Shown piece after piece: positions 18,985-30,005 of a stretch of DNA of 64,000 nt. A program made the translations under genes and the position numbers. Origin of the DNA: Paraburkholderia piptadeniae. GTDB taxonomy: Bacteria > Pseudomonadota > Gammaproteobacteria > Burkholderiales > Burkholderiaceae. The notes below the pieces were generated by a model. The model was not told the DNA's origin. It made no database searches and was given only the letters and a program-made list of their open reading frames with translations. Location of the stretch: NCBI RefSeq assembly GCF_900007165.1, contig NZ_CYGY02000057.1, positions 1 through 64,000 on the forward strand. Reading direction: 5' to 3'. The stretch's first letter is position 1, and each line of letters starts with the position of its first letter.

Positions 18985-19542
18985 CTATTTGAAGCGAACA
19001 AACACACTCGCGATAAAATAGATGCCGACAGATATTGCACAGAAAAGGGACGAAGATAGAATAAATGTATTTAGGGCAAGAGATCTCGGGTTGCTAATAA
19101 AGATAGGTTCGGACGAAACAGTCGCCTTGAACAGAAAATACACACAGGCGGCCATCAGAAAGAGAGCTAAAGTCATCTGAGAAAGCCATGTTTCGATAGA
19201 CTGTGATTTGATCAGTGCCGACAGCCTTTCTCTGCGCACTTTGTTTGCGGACCATTGAATGAATCCATGGGCAATCTGGATTACCCAGAACAGAAGTGAA
19301 AGCAATATCAGCATATCCGTTAATTGACCGAGCAGTCTCAACGTTGATGTCCACGGCAAACCAACAAATATCGCACGTCGTTGCCAATGCGAGAACCCGG
19401 TAGAAATAATCCAACATTCGAGTTTCGAGGCACTCAAATCGAAGGACTCCGGATTAACTGTAGTCGAAGTAAGCGCATATGCAACAACGCTTATCAGGGC
19501 AACAAACCAGCAACGGAAGAACATCTGAGCGCATGTTTTCAT
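18985..19542 (-). CDS. Hypothetical membrane protein at the head of the type I secretion locus
   Basis: This 185-residue protein has about four predicted membrane helices (roughly residues 7-25, 70-90, 120-140 and 150-180) with a basic loop between the second and third (NKVRRERLSALIKS). I recognise no family. It is on the same strand as the large secreted protein gene, 47 bases upstream of the latter's true ATG, so it is probably co-transcribed. Base composition is clearly lower in GC than the surrounding chromosome, as in the 5' part of the large gene, suggesting that both were acquired together. A role as an immunity or processing protein for the secreted product is possible but unproven. 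Confidence 0.65.
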   Translation of the reverse strand: MKTCAQMFFRCWFVALISVVAYALTSTTVNPESFDLSASKLECWIISTGFSHWQRRAIFVGLPWTSTLRLLGQLTDMLILLSLLFWVIQIAHGFIQWSANKVRRERLSALIKSQSIETWLSQMTLALFLMAACVYFLFKATVSSEPIFISNPRSLALNTFILSSSLFCAISVGIYFIASVFVRFK

Positions 19543-20323
19543 TGTTTCAAGTCATCGCACTTGCGGGTCTTGCAAGTTCAGCACCTATTGTTGGTTTTAG
19601 TTCGATAGTTCTTTGGAGAAACTGATGCCGGTCGTATCACAACGAGCTAGTCCGGCATACTGCAAAATTTTTCGATGCGGCTCCGCGTCACTCCCTTGTT
19701 GGGCTTGGCCGTGTATTGAGAGCTAGATCACAATGAAAAAGATATTCTGGTATGGCATGGCGGGCTCGCAATCAAATTAATTTGAAAATTACTTTCGATC
19801 TGACAACAACTGTCCTCTATGCGAATAGAAAAGAAAGGATTGGATGGTAAGCAATGTTCTTTCTTGTGTTTGGTCAAGCAAATCGCTTTATCGCGTTGAC
19901 AGAAGGCCTTCGAGTACTGCGGTCTCATCGAGTCGTGGCCCGATCAGGAGCGCCAACGGCGCACAATTTGAGCTTAGGCATGCATCAGGTGGCAGCGATG
20001 AGCGCGCGACCGTTCCAGCGCCGGTTTGAGGCAACGACTGACATGACATCAGCGGATCGGCTAACGCGCGTGCGCCTTGGCGCCGCGCGTGAATTGCTGG
20101 AGATTCACGGCTTTCGATTGATCCGACCGCGACGCGGGCGTGGGGCTCGGAATAGGAACAACCATGCGGCATCGTACCCAGACCGAAATCTGAACTGCCC
20201 GCGTAGGGCTTGAGCGCGTCCAGCGTGAGCGGCACTGCGGATGTCAGCGCGCTAAACGTGTTTTATTTTCCGTTTCCCGAAGCGTACCAACGAGGCACCT
20301 CGCCGACGAGCACCCAGCAGCAC
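19543..20323. other. AT-richer intergenic region containing a regulator remnant
   Basis: The first 300 bases are AT-rich compared with the chromosome and contain no gene. They are the only non-coding stretch ahead of the type I secretion locus and should hold its promoter, though I could not place -35/-10 boxes with confidence. The right half contains the AraC-like remnant listed separately. Confidence 0.4.
19854..20213 (+). pseudogene. Remnant of an AraC/GlxA-type regulator (C-terminal helix-turn-helix)
   Basis: The 119-codon frame contains LSLGMHQVAAMSARPFQRRFEATTDMTSADRLTRVRLGAARELLE, which follows the second helix-turn-helix of AraC/XylS regulators, especially the GlxA/FtrA type (MSxRxFxRxFxxxTGMTPxxYLxxxRLxxARxLLE). 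The sequence breaks off after this into unrelated residues, and no N-terminal ligand domain precedes it. This looks like a decayed, truncated gene at the edge of the secretion island rather than a functional regulator. Confidence 0.5.
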
Positions 20324-21154
20324 TCAGCCCCCCGCTTCGACTATTGTTCCCGCGAAGCGCTCGATCACGCCGTTGAATAGCGCTGGTCTTTGCAGCGGCG
20401 CGAAATGGGTGACATTCGGCAGCACGATCAGTTCGGCGTCGGGGATGGTCTGCGCTAGATACGCGGCGTGCTCCTGCCTGATGAACTCATCGTTCTCGCC
20501 AATCGCCACGACGACGCGCACGCCGATTCGCGCGAGATCGTCGGCCGAGTAGTTGGGCTGCGTGCGCTGCATCTCGCTGACGGCGGCGACGAACGCATCG
20601 AAATCGTCGGGTGTCGCGGACAGCGTCTCGTAGTCTTCCCGATGCCGCTTGAAGCAGCGTTCGATCACGGGCGTCGGCACGAATTCCTTTGCGCCGCTGG
20701 GGTCCATGTTGCACGCGAAAAAGAACACGCCCGCGACGCGCTCGGGCGCGCGCCGGGCCAGGACCAGCGCGGTGCACGCGCCGTCGCTCCAGCCGACGAA
20801 TGCGGCCTTCTGCACATGCAGCGCATCGAGCACGGCGAGCACATCGGAGGCCATCAGCTCGTAGCTGTAGGGTCGCACGTCGCGCGTGCTGCGCCCGTGC
20901 CCGCGGCTGTCGATCAGGATCGCGCGGTAGCCGGCACCGACGAGCGCGGGCACCTGATAGCCCCAGTTGCCGCGATGCCCGAGGCCGCCATGCAGCAGCA
21001 CGACGGGCTGGCCCATCACGGGCTGGTTGCCCGTGCCATATGTCGACCACGCGATGCGCGCGCCGTCGTTGTCCACGAAGCCTTCGTCGACAGCAGCGGG
21101 CAGCGGCGCGGCGCCGTGCAATGCGAAGTGTTTCAGGTCGTCGTCGGATTCCAT
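20324..21154 (-). CDS. Alpha/beta-fold hydrolase
   Basis: This 276-residue protein has a complete alpha/beta hydrolase triad: nucleophile S123 in GWSDG, acid D222 in GENDEF, and H250 in NVTHFAPLQRP. The oxyanion motif LLHGGLGH and the strand IDSRGHGRS are also present. The sequence is closest in style to the esterase / enol-lactone hydrolase group. The substrate cannot be deduced. It lies 55 bases after the MFS transporter stop on the same strand, so the two may share a transcript. Confidence 0.88.
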   Translation of the reverse strand: MESDDDLKHFALHGAAPLPAAVDEGFVDNDGARIAWSTYGTGNQPVMGQPVVLLHGGLGHRGNWGYQVPALVGAGYRAILIDSRGHGRSTRDVRPYSYELMASDVLAVLDALHVQKAAFVGWSDGACTALVLARRAPERVAGVFFFACNMDPSGAKEFVPTPVIERCFKRHREDYETLSATPDDFDAFVAAVSEMQRTQPNYSADDLARIGVRVVVAIGENDEFIRQEHAAYLAQTIPDAELIVLPNVTHFAPLQRPALFNGVIERFAGTIVEAGG

Positions 21155-21209
21155 GTCGGTGGTGCTCCGTGGCGCATCGAATGAACGCGTGATTGTGCCA
21201 TCGGCGTGT

Positions 21210-22448
21210 TCATTCGGCGCTGTTGGGCGAGCGGTCGCGCAGTGGGTTCACGCGCGATGCGGCGCGCCGTCGTTCGTTGAGCGTGCCCGCAAGCACGGCC
21301 GCCGCGCCGAGCACGCCCATGCCGAGCGAGATCGCGACCACGACGGCGCTGATCCGTCCGTTGCCCGAAAAGAGACCGACGAGAAGGCCCGCCAGCGGCT
21401 GCGTCAGATTGTTGAGCATGATGACGACACCGAGCGTCTTGCCGTAATCCTTCGCGGGAATGATCGCCTGACGCACGCTGCGAATGTAGATGCTGAACAT
21501 CTTGTCGAAGCCCACGATAAGCAGAAAACCCGCGACGTAGCCCCATACGGACGGACTCGAACCCGCGAGCAATCCACCCGCGAGAATCGCGAGAAACGAT
21601 ACGACGCCTAGCGTTTTGCGCGGAATGCGCACCCTCGCGATCAACAGCAGAATGACGATCGTCGCGACGGCGCCCGCCGTCTGCACGAATGCATAGAACG
21701 CGTCCGGCCGGCGATGCAGACCCGTCACCATCGCCGCCGATGTCGCGAGCGTCACGCCGATCACGAGATTTTCGGCGGCGGCCAGCGCGACCAGCCTGCC
21801 GAGGCCAGGCAGACTCACGACATGCGAGAGCGCCGTCTTCGCGGGCGCGAACCATTCGACGGGCGCGCTTTCCGTCATCTTCCATTCGAAGCGGCTCACG
21901 CGCTGCCACAGCAGCGTCGCGCCATCGGCGGCGAAAAACAGCAAGGCCGCCACACCGACGACGATCTCCCAGCGCCACCGGCCGAGCAGCAGGCCCGCGA
22001 GCATCGGACCGAGCACGACGCCGACCTGATCCGCGATCTGCGCATACGACAGCACCTTCTCGAAGCGCTCAGAAGTAAAGACCTGCGGCAGCAGCACTTC
22101 GCGCGCGACGAGCCCCTGGCTCGTCAACGCGCCGCAGACGGCGGAGAGCGCGATCAGCCAGCCGATTCCTCCTGCCACGCCAAAGCCCGCAATCCCCGCA
22201 ACGCACGCGATCGCGCGAAAGCGCTGGCTCGCGCGCAACACATTGACGGGCGGCATGCGATCGCACAACGCGCCGCACACGGGAAAGACGATGTAGCGCG
22301 GGAACGCCTCGATGAAGAACGCGATCCCCGACCATGTCGCCTTTTGCGTGGTCTGGAAGACGACGAGCGGGACGAGGAACAGCAGTATTTGATCCGCGAG
22401 CCGCGAGAAGAACAGCGATGCGAAGAACGCTTGATGGTGTGCGCGCAT
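21210..22448 (-). CDS. MFS transporter (EntS-like)
   Basis: This 412-residue protein has 12 predicted membrane helices and the motif RYIVFPVCGALCDRMPP, the A-loop of MFS drug exporters, between helices 2 and 3. The N-terminus FFASLFFSRLADQILLFLVPLVVFQTT and overall pattern resemble the MFS_3 / enterobactin-exporter branch. It probably exports a small molecule; no biosynthetic genes nearby define which. It is followed by an alpha/beta hydrolase gene on the same strand. A basic cytoplasmic tail (NERRRAASRVNPLRDR) ends the protein. Confidence 0.85.
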   Translation of the reverse strand: MRAHHQAFFASLFFSRLADQILLFLVPLVVFQTTQKATWSGIAFFIEAFPRYIVFPVCGALCDRMPPVNVLRASQRFRAIACVAGIAGFGVAGGIGWLIALSAVCGALTSQGLVAREVLLPQVFTSERFEKVLSYAQIADQVGVVLGPMLAGLLLGRWRWEIVVGVAALLFFAADGATLLWQRVSRFEWKMTESAPVEWFAPAKTALSHVVSLPGLGRLVALAAAENLVIGVTLATSAAMVTGLHRRPDAFYAFVQTAGAVATIVILLLIARVRIPRKTLGVVSFLAILAGGLLAGSSPSVWGYVAGFLLIVGFDKMFSIYIRSVRQAIIPAKDYGKTLGVVIMLNNLTQPLAGLLVGLFSGNGRISAVVVAISLGMGVLGAAAVLAGTLNERRRAASRVNPLRDRSPNSAE

Positions 22449-22514
22449 GCGGCTATGGAGTCAGTGGGTTCGCGCGTTCGCAGCGGCGGTGTCGGCCATA
22501 GCAGTCGCTGCAAG

Positions 22515-22546
22515 AAAAAAGCCCGCGCATCGTAATGCGCGGGCTT
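22515..22546 (-). terminator. Intrinsic terminator of icd
   Basis: A perfect 10-bp stem (GCCCGCGCAT / ATGCGCGGGC) with a CGTA loop lies 27 bases downstream of the icd stop and, on the minus strand, is followed by six T residues. It separates icd from the MFS gene. Confidence 0.9.
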
Positions 22547-22572
22547 CGTTCACATCGCTACGCTGCGGCGGC

Positions 22573-24816
<2,244 letters not shown>

Positions 24817-25289
24817 CGCTTTGCTCTCGGTCGAGAAAGGTTGGGAAATGCCGCCGGCGGTGCCAAGGCCGACGCGAATGCCCCGAATTTTGCCTTATTT
24901 TCAATTTTGACGGTTTGAATCGGGCCAGTCAGCACGGCGTTTCGGAAAAAAATTGCACGATTTGAGCCATATTCGTTCCCTTTATCGAGGGCGAACGGCA
25001 TTTCACTTCATATCTGCATTCCGTTGCAGGCACAATTTTTCCGGTGCGCGGGCCGCTCGGTGCACGCGACGAATGCCGGCGAAATACCGGCGCTTCGACC
25101 CGGAATTCAACCTTGCTCGCCGGATATGGCGAGCCGATGAACCGGATTGCAGCCGCTCGCGCCGAACATGTTGTCGCCGCTTCGGCGAAGAAAACAGTGT
25201 CCGTCTACACTGATGCACCGTCCACTGCCCGGCTTTCGCCGTCGACCGCTTCGCGCCGTTCGAGCGCTTCGCGCCACGAGCCATTGACG
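24817..25289. other. Divergent intergenic region between icd and a metallo-hydrolase gene
   Basis: There is no gene here. The stretch near 24890-24960 is AT-rich (TTATTTTCAATTTTGACGG) and is the most probable place for the icd promoter, read on the minus strand. I could not assign exact -35/-10 hexamers. Confidence 0.4.
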
Positions 25290-26426
25290 ATGCCACGCCC
25301 GTCTCGCCTGGTTTTGCTGTGCGCCGCCCTCGCCGTGCATGCGGCGACGGCGCCTTGCGTCGCCGGTGCGCAGGAGCCCGAGCCATCGCCGGGGCGCCTC
25401 GCGGCCGCGGGCATCCATCACGCGCCGCGCACGGAGCACGGCTTCGAGAACAACGACGGGCCGCTTGTGCGCGGCTCGTTCTGGAAGTGGCGCTGGAACC
25501 GTCTGATCCACGGCTTGCCCCCGCCGCCCGCGAACGGCTACGCGTTTCCCGTCGAGCACCCTGACGTCGAATGGATCAAGGCGAACCGCAGCGAAAACAC
25601 GATGACGTGGATTGGCCACGCGAGCACGCTGCTGCAGATCGACGGCGCCAACATCCTGATCGACCCTGTGTTTTCAGAGCGCGCGTCGCCGTTCACGTTT
25701 CTCGGACCGAAGCGGCGCGTGCCGCCCGGCTTGACGCTCGGCCAGTTGCCGCACATCGACGTCGTGCTGATCTCGCACAGCCACTACGACCATCTGGATA
25801 CGGAGAGCGTCGAAGCGCTGAACGGACAGCCCGGTGGCCCGCCCCTCTTTCTCGTGCCGCTCGGGATCAAGGACTGGCTCGCGAAGAGGGGCATCACGAA
25901 CGCGCGCGAACTCGACTGGGGCGATGAAACGGACGCGGCGGGCCTCGACTTCTGGTTCGTGCCCGCGACGCACTGGTCCGCGCGCACGCTCACCGACGGC
26001 AACGAGACGCTATGGGGCGGCTGGGTCGTGAAGACACCCGAACGCGCCACGCATCCGTACTCGCTGTATTTCGCGGGAGACACCGGCTATTCGGCCGATG
26101 CAAAGCGGATCGGCGCAGCCTTCGGCTGTTTCGACCTCGCGCTGATTCCGATCGGCGGGTATGCGCCGCGCTGGTTCATGGGGCCGCCGCACCTCGATCC
26201 GCAGCAGGCCGTGCAGGTTTTCGAGGACGTGCATGCAAAGAAGGCTATCGGCGTTCACTGGGGCACGTTCGAGTTGACCGACGAGCCGCTCGACGAACCG
26301 CCGAAAAAACTCGCCGAAGCGACCCGCGAAGCTGGTCTGCCCGACGACGCGTTCACGGTCCTGCATCATGGTCAGATGATCGCGCTCGATGATCCCGGCG
26401 ATCCGCGCGACGCCTGTTCACGCTGA
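25290..26426 (+). CDS. Exported metallo-beta-lactamase-fold hydrolase (NAPE-PLD / RomA-like)
   Basis: The start is the ATG giving MPRPSRLVLLCAALAVH, which supplies a signal peptide ending near CVAGA; the frame continues upstream without support. The 378-residue protein has the zinc motif HSHYDHLD, preceded by WIGHASTLLQIDGANILIDPVFSERASP and followed by FVPATHWSAR, FAGDTGYS and GVHWGTF. These are the features of the UlaG / N-acylphosphatidylethanolamine phospholipase D-like branch of the superfamily. It likely hydrolyses a phosphodiester or lactone in the periplasm. The substrate is unknown. Confidence 0.85.
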   Translation: MPRPSRLVLLCAALAVHAATAPCVAGAQEPEPSPGRLAAAGIHHAPRTEHGFENNDGPLVRGSFWKWRWNRLIHGLPPPPANGYAFPVEHPDVEWIKANRSENTMTWIGHASTLLQIDGANILIDPVFSERASPFTFLGPKRRVPPGLTLGQLPHIDVVLISHSHYDHLDTESVEALNGQPGGPPLFLVPLGIKDWLAKRGITNARELDWGDETDAAGLDFWFVPATHWSARTLTDGNETLWGGWVVKTPERATHPYSLYFAGDTGYSADAKRIGAAFGCFDLALIPIGGYAPRWFMGPPHLDPQQAVQVFEDVHAKKAIGVHWGTFELTDEPLDEPPKKLAEATREAGLPDDAFTVLHHGQMIALDDPGDPRDACSR

Positions 26427-26655
26427 CAGGCGCATCGAGCGTTCGCGCTGCACTGCGTCCGTGCAATTGCCACGGAGAGCATCGGAAAGCGCACGCGATC
26501 GTCGGCCAGCACACGTTCGGGCGCGCGCGAGAGAGCACACATCCGGTTAAACCCTGTCGTGCACGGCACAACCTCGTGATATTGTCGTACACACACGGGT
26601 TCGAGCTTTGCTACGCGGAACTCACGTCATATCCGTTACCTTCGCGAGCGTCGCC

Positions 26656-27021
26656 ATGAGTGATGTACGCCACCTTCTGAGCCAACGCGACCGCGTGGAG
26701 CTGCTTTGCTGGCTCACATGCGGGAGCCTCGGTGCCTGGTATCTGAACGAAGCCTGGCCTTCGCCGGCTTTTCATGTGGAGGCCGCGCACAAGTGGCTCG
26801 ACAGGCATAGCCGCACAGCGGACTGGCTGTGCATCGCGAAGCTGTCGGCCATCGCACTCGACATCGCGCAGCGCCACGCCTCGTTTGTCGAAGCCGACTG
26901 GGCGCGCGACGCCGTCGAAGAAATCCTCGATACCGACGAACTCGATTCACAGGCGCGTCTCGTGATCGCTGTGCTCGGCGACTGCGAACGCGCACTCGCC
27001 GACCGGCGCATCGCGGACTAA
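26656..27021 (+). CDS. Hypothetical protein (121 residues)
   Basis: The ATG at 26656 (MSDVRHLLSQRDRVELLCWL) is preferred over an in-frame start 48 bases upstream, whose extra residues look non-conserved. The product is helical and acidic, with no membrane segment apart from a mildly hydrophobic stretch (CWLTCGSLGAWYL). I do not recognise a family. It stands alone between the metallo-hydrolase gene and the convergent DUF899 gene. Confidence 0.55.
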   Translation: MSDVRHLLSQRDRVELLCWLTCGSLGAWYLNEAWPSPAFHVEAAHKWLDRHSRTADWLCIAKLSAIALDIAQRHASFVEADWARDAVEEILDTDELDSQARLVIAVLGDCERALADRRIAD

Positions 27022-27121
27022 GCGATCACGCGGGACCAACGCACACCCGCGCCGAAGGCGGCGCGAGTGCGTTCGCGCCATCGACCACGCCAGCCACGGC
27101 GCGCCATTCGACACCCGCCCT

Positions 27122-27832
27122 TCACTTCGCGTAATCGAGCTTCGGATACCAGTTCGGATCGCGCCCTTCCGGCGTCATGTCGAAGATCGTCCACATCGGC
27201 ATCAGATCCGGCGCGCCGCGCGGGTCCTGGCCCGGGTCCGCCGTCGGAAAGCCCATCTCGGCCGCGTAGAAATGCCGGACCGTGCCGCTGCGGCGCGTGA
27301 ACACCTGGAACGCCGGCTCGTCGCCGCCCTCGGTGCCGATCGCGCCGAAGTCGCGGCTGTACTCGCCGTTGACGTCCGAATACAGCTTCAGATCGCGCCA
27401 GCCGCGCTCCTTCTTGAACGCGACGAGCCGCCCGATCGGCGAGCGCGCGACGACGGCCAGCGCGATGCGCTGCTCGATGTCGCGCGCCTCGCCGTCCCAT
27501 GCGCTCAGCAGCGCCGTGCACATCGGGCACGGCCGCTCGCGCTGCGGCCCGAACATATAGCTGTAGATGACGAGCGTGTCCTTGTCGCCGAACAGTCCTG
27601 CGAAATCGACGGGTCCCGCTTCGCCGACGAAACGGTAGTCGCCCGTCACTTCGCCGCCCGGCGGCAATGCGCGACGTAGCTCGGCGACGCGTTCGATCTG
27701 CCGGCGCAGTTCGATTTCCTCGGCGAGCAGCGCGTCGCGCGCCTGTCGGTACTCGACGCTTTCGTTCGGATAGTGTCTGCCGTTGCACTTCACGAGCTCG
27801 GCGGCGGGCACGAGAGTAGATGCAGAAGACAT
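27122..27832 (-). CDS. DUF899 family thioredoxin-like protein
   Basis: The start (MSSASTLVPAAELVK) has a GGAGG ribosome site eight bases upstream. The 236-residue protein carries the DUF899 pattern: LLAEEIELRRQIERVAELRRALPPGG, YMFGPQRERPCPMCTALLSAWDG, and C-terminal PMWTIFDMTPEGR. DUF899 proteins have a thioredoxin-like fold, and the CPMC pair sits at the position of a redox active site. Function is not established; a peroxiredoxin- or disulfide-linked role is an inference. A GST gene ends upstream of it on the same strand. Confidence 0.88.
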   Translation of the reverse strand: MSSASTLVPAAELVKCNGRHYPNESVEYRQARDALLAEEIELRRQIERVAELRRALPPGGEVTGDYRFVGEAGPVDFAGLFGDKDTLVIYSYMFGPQRERPCPMCTALLSAWDGEARDIEQRIALAVVARSPIGRLVAFKKERGWRDLKLYSDVNGEYSRDFGAIGTEGGDEPAFQVFTRRSGTVRHFYAAEMGFPTADPGQDPRGAPDLMPMWTIFDMTPEGRDPNWYPKLDYAK

Positions 27833-27905
27833 GGTCGGCCTCCGTTGAAGAAGCATGGACGCAGACTGCCCGATGCGCAGGGCAGCCGCTGAAGATGCGT
27901 CGAAG

Positions 27906-28559
27906 TCAGTCGCGGTCCGGCGCGCCGAGCGGAAAGAAGTGCCGATAAGGACGCGCTTCGTCGACGGCGCGTGCAAACGACGGCCGTTTCAGCAGCCGCT
28001 GGCGGTACGCGATCACGTGCTCGAACTTGTGGTCGATCCGGTGCGTCCAGTCGGCGTAGAACAGGAACGGTGCGGCGGCGCAATCGGCGAGACTGAAACG
28101 CTCGCCCGCCGCCCACTCGCGATTTCGCATCGCCTTGTCGAGCCACGCATACGCGGTTTCGAGCTGCGCGCGTGCATCGGCGACGCCGCGCGCGTCGCGC
28201 TCGCCTTCGCTGCGCAAGCTGTCGAAGACGATCTTCTGCTGCGGCGTCGCGACGTAGTTGTCGAAGAAGCGGTCCATGAAGCGCACTTCGAGCGCGGCGC
28301 GCGGATCGTCCGGTATCAGTTGCACGGGGCCGGGATGAAACAGCCCGAGATGCTCGATGATCACGGTCGCCTCGACGATCGTGCGGTCGTCGTCGACGAG
28401 CAGCGGAAAGCGCCTGATCGGCCAGCGCGCGGCGAGTTCATCCATCGCGCCGGGTTCGTCGAGACGGCGGTACTCGAACGGCGTGCCGTTCTCGTACAGC
28501 GCGGTGAGCGCCTTCTGGCAATACGAAGAAAACGGATGGGCGTAGAGCTTCAAGGTCAT
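27906..28559 (-). CDS. Glutathione S-transferase family protein
   Basis: This 217-residue protein has the two-domain GST layout. The thioredoxin-like N-terminal domain contains the candidate catalytic SSYCQK near residue 12, the cis-Pro RRFPLLVDDD and the glutathione-contacting EATVIIEHL. The helical C-terminal domain includes AGERFSLADCAAAPFLF, the conserved N-capping Ser/Asp motif. It likely conjugates or reduces electrophiles with glutathione. It is 73 bases ahead of the DUF899 gene on the same strand, so a shared transcript and a common redox or detoxification role are plausible. Confidence 0.9.
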   Translation of the reverse strand: MTLKLYAHPFSSYCQKALTALYENGTPFEYRRLDEPGAMDELAARWPIRRFPLLVDDDRTIVEATVIIEHLGLFHPGPVQLIPDDPRAALEVRFMDRFFDNYVATPQQKIVFDSLRSEGERDARGVADARAQLETAYAWLDKAMRNREWAAGERFSLADCAAAPFLFYADWTHRIDHKFEHVIAYRQRLLKRPSFARAVDEARPYRHFFPLGAPDRD

Positions 28560-28753
28560 CGTCGTCGTCCTTGCTGTGTGGTAGCGGCATAGCGGAAAGC
28601 GGTCCGCTTAACCTGACGACGAACAGCGGAAACGCGAATCGACACGCCGGCGCGAAAAAGTTGTGCTGCACTGCGTCGTTCGAACGCGCATCGGCGTTCG
28701 TCGGCCGCCCAGCAATTCGCGTTCGCGCCGCCGCCAGTTTGACCAGCAGCGCC

Positions 28754-29485
28754 CTACTCGCGCAACGACTGCGCCAGCGCGCGGATCAGCGATGCGCAGT
28801 CGCCCTGCCACGCGCTGCCGTGCATGCACGCGAGCGTGCGCGGCTCGAGCTCGGCGAGCCGGTCGAGCATCGCGTCGGCGTGTTTCGTGTGCGAGTAGTA
28901 GTCCATGCTGTGCCGGAACGCTTCGCACGGACCGAGGATGTCGGACCCGGTGACGGGAGGATGATCGCTGCCCGGTTGCGTGAAGAGATCGCTGCACAGC
29001 AGCGTGCGCGTCGCTTCTTCGATCAGCATTCCGCATTCCCATGCGTGCGGCAGATGCGGCGTCGCGAGCCAGCGTACCTTGTGCTTGCCGAGATCGACGG
29101 CCTCGCCATCTTCGAGGCCGCGCGCCGGACGGTCGGCGAGATCGTCGACGGACACCAGCTTGGCGATCGATCCGCACAGCGGCTGCGCGTCGGGCGCGAC
29201 GGCGAGCCATTCGTTCAGCGACCCGCACTCGTCCGCTTCGACGTGCGAAAAAGCGATGTGGCGCAGCCGCTCGGGAGGAATCACGGACGCCACCGCCTCG
29301 CGCACCAGCGCGAACATCTTGCGCGGGCCCGTATGAAAGAGCAGTGGCTCATCGTCGGCGATCAGATACTGGTTGAACGAGAAGCCGCCCGGACCGCCTT
29401 CGAACACGACGGGCGTGTTGATCCGGTAGACGCCATCCGATACTTCATCTACGTTGGTGCCCGACACTGCGTTCGTGATCGTCAT
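28754..29485 (-). CDS. Metallo-beta-lactamase-fold protein of the ODP/FprA type
   Basis: The start (MTITNAVSGTNVDEVSDG) has GGAGG eight bases ahead. The 243-residue protein has the diiron-type motif HVEADECG (HxExD) instead of the usual HxHxDH, then PHLPHAWECGMLI, LLCSDLFTQ and MHGSAWQG. The HxExD pattern is characteristic of the oxygen-sensing/flavodiiron ODP branch. Here the flavodoxin domain of FprA is absent, so this is a stand-alone diiron domain, possibly an oxygen or NO sensor/reductase partner. It lies downstream of a DOPA-dioxygenase-like gene on the same strand. Confidence 0.82.
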   Translation of the reverse strand: MTITNAVSGTNVDEVSDGVYRINTPVVFEGGPGGFSFNQYLIADDEPLLFHTGPRKMFALVREAVASVIPPERLRHIAFSHVEADECGSLNEWLAVAPDAQPLCGSIAKLVSVDDLADRPARGLEDGEAVDLGKHKVRWLATPHLPHAWECGMLIEEATRTLLCSDLFTQPGSDHPPVTGSDILGPCEAFRHSMDYYSHTKHADAMLDRLAELEPRTLACMHGSAWQGDCASLIRALAQSLRE

Positions 29486-29566
29486 GACGAGACCTCCGCG
29501 CGCGATCGCGCGTAACGATGTGCAGCAGCGCGCGACAGCGCGCATTCGTGCGCCGGGCGCAGCGCG

Positions 29567-29905
29567 CTATCCGCCCAGCGCGGCGAGATTCAACTGATGA
29601 GAGCGCCCGATCCACGCGGCCGCGTCGCGATGATCGCGCAGCGCGTCGCCTGTGTTCGGATGAATGAAGACATCGAGCGCGCCATGATTGAGCGTGAGCC
29701 ACTCGAACAACTCCGCGAACAGCTCGCTGCCGAACTTGAGCTGATACGACCACATCGGATGCGGACCGACGAGGCGCTCATGAAAACGCCCTATTTCAAG
29801 CCTGCGGCCGAAGCGGGCCTCGATGGCCTCGCGCAGCGCCCACGCGGCATCGCGCGTCGCCTGATCGAAATACACGTGAGCGTGCCAGTCGACGATATCG
29901 GTCAT
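29567..29905 (-). CDS. DOPA 4,5-dioxygenase family protein
   Basis: This 112-residue protein has the full pattern of the small DOPA 4,5-dioxygenase family: DWHAHVYFD at the N-terminus, GRFHERLVGPHPMWSYQLKF in the middle, and HGALDVFIHPNTGDALRDHRD near the end. The conserved histidines are candidates for metal binding. Family members perform extradiol cleavage of catechols, but in bacteria their native substrate is generally unknown. The gene lies 81 bases ahead of the diiron MBL gene on the same strand. Confidence 0.9.
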   Translation of the reverse strand: MTDIVDWHAHVYFDQATRDAAWALREAIEARFGRRLEIGRFHERLVGPHPMWSYQLKFGSELFAELFEWLTLNHGALDVFIHPNTGDALRDHRDAAAWIGRSHQLNLAALGG

Positions 29906-30005
29906 GATCGATTGCGGCCGATGCCGCCCTTCACTGCAAGTGGTGTGACGTTCATCATAGGCTTTCGATTACCGTACAGCCAGGCGAAGCGGCAACGAGC
30001 GAGGC

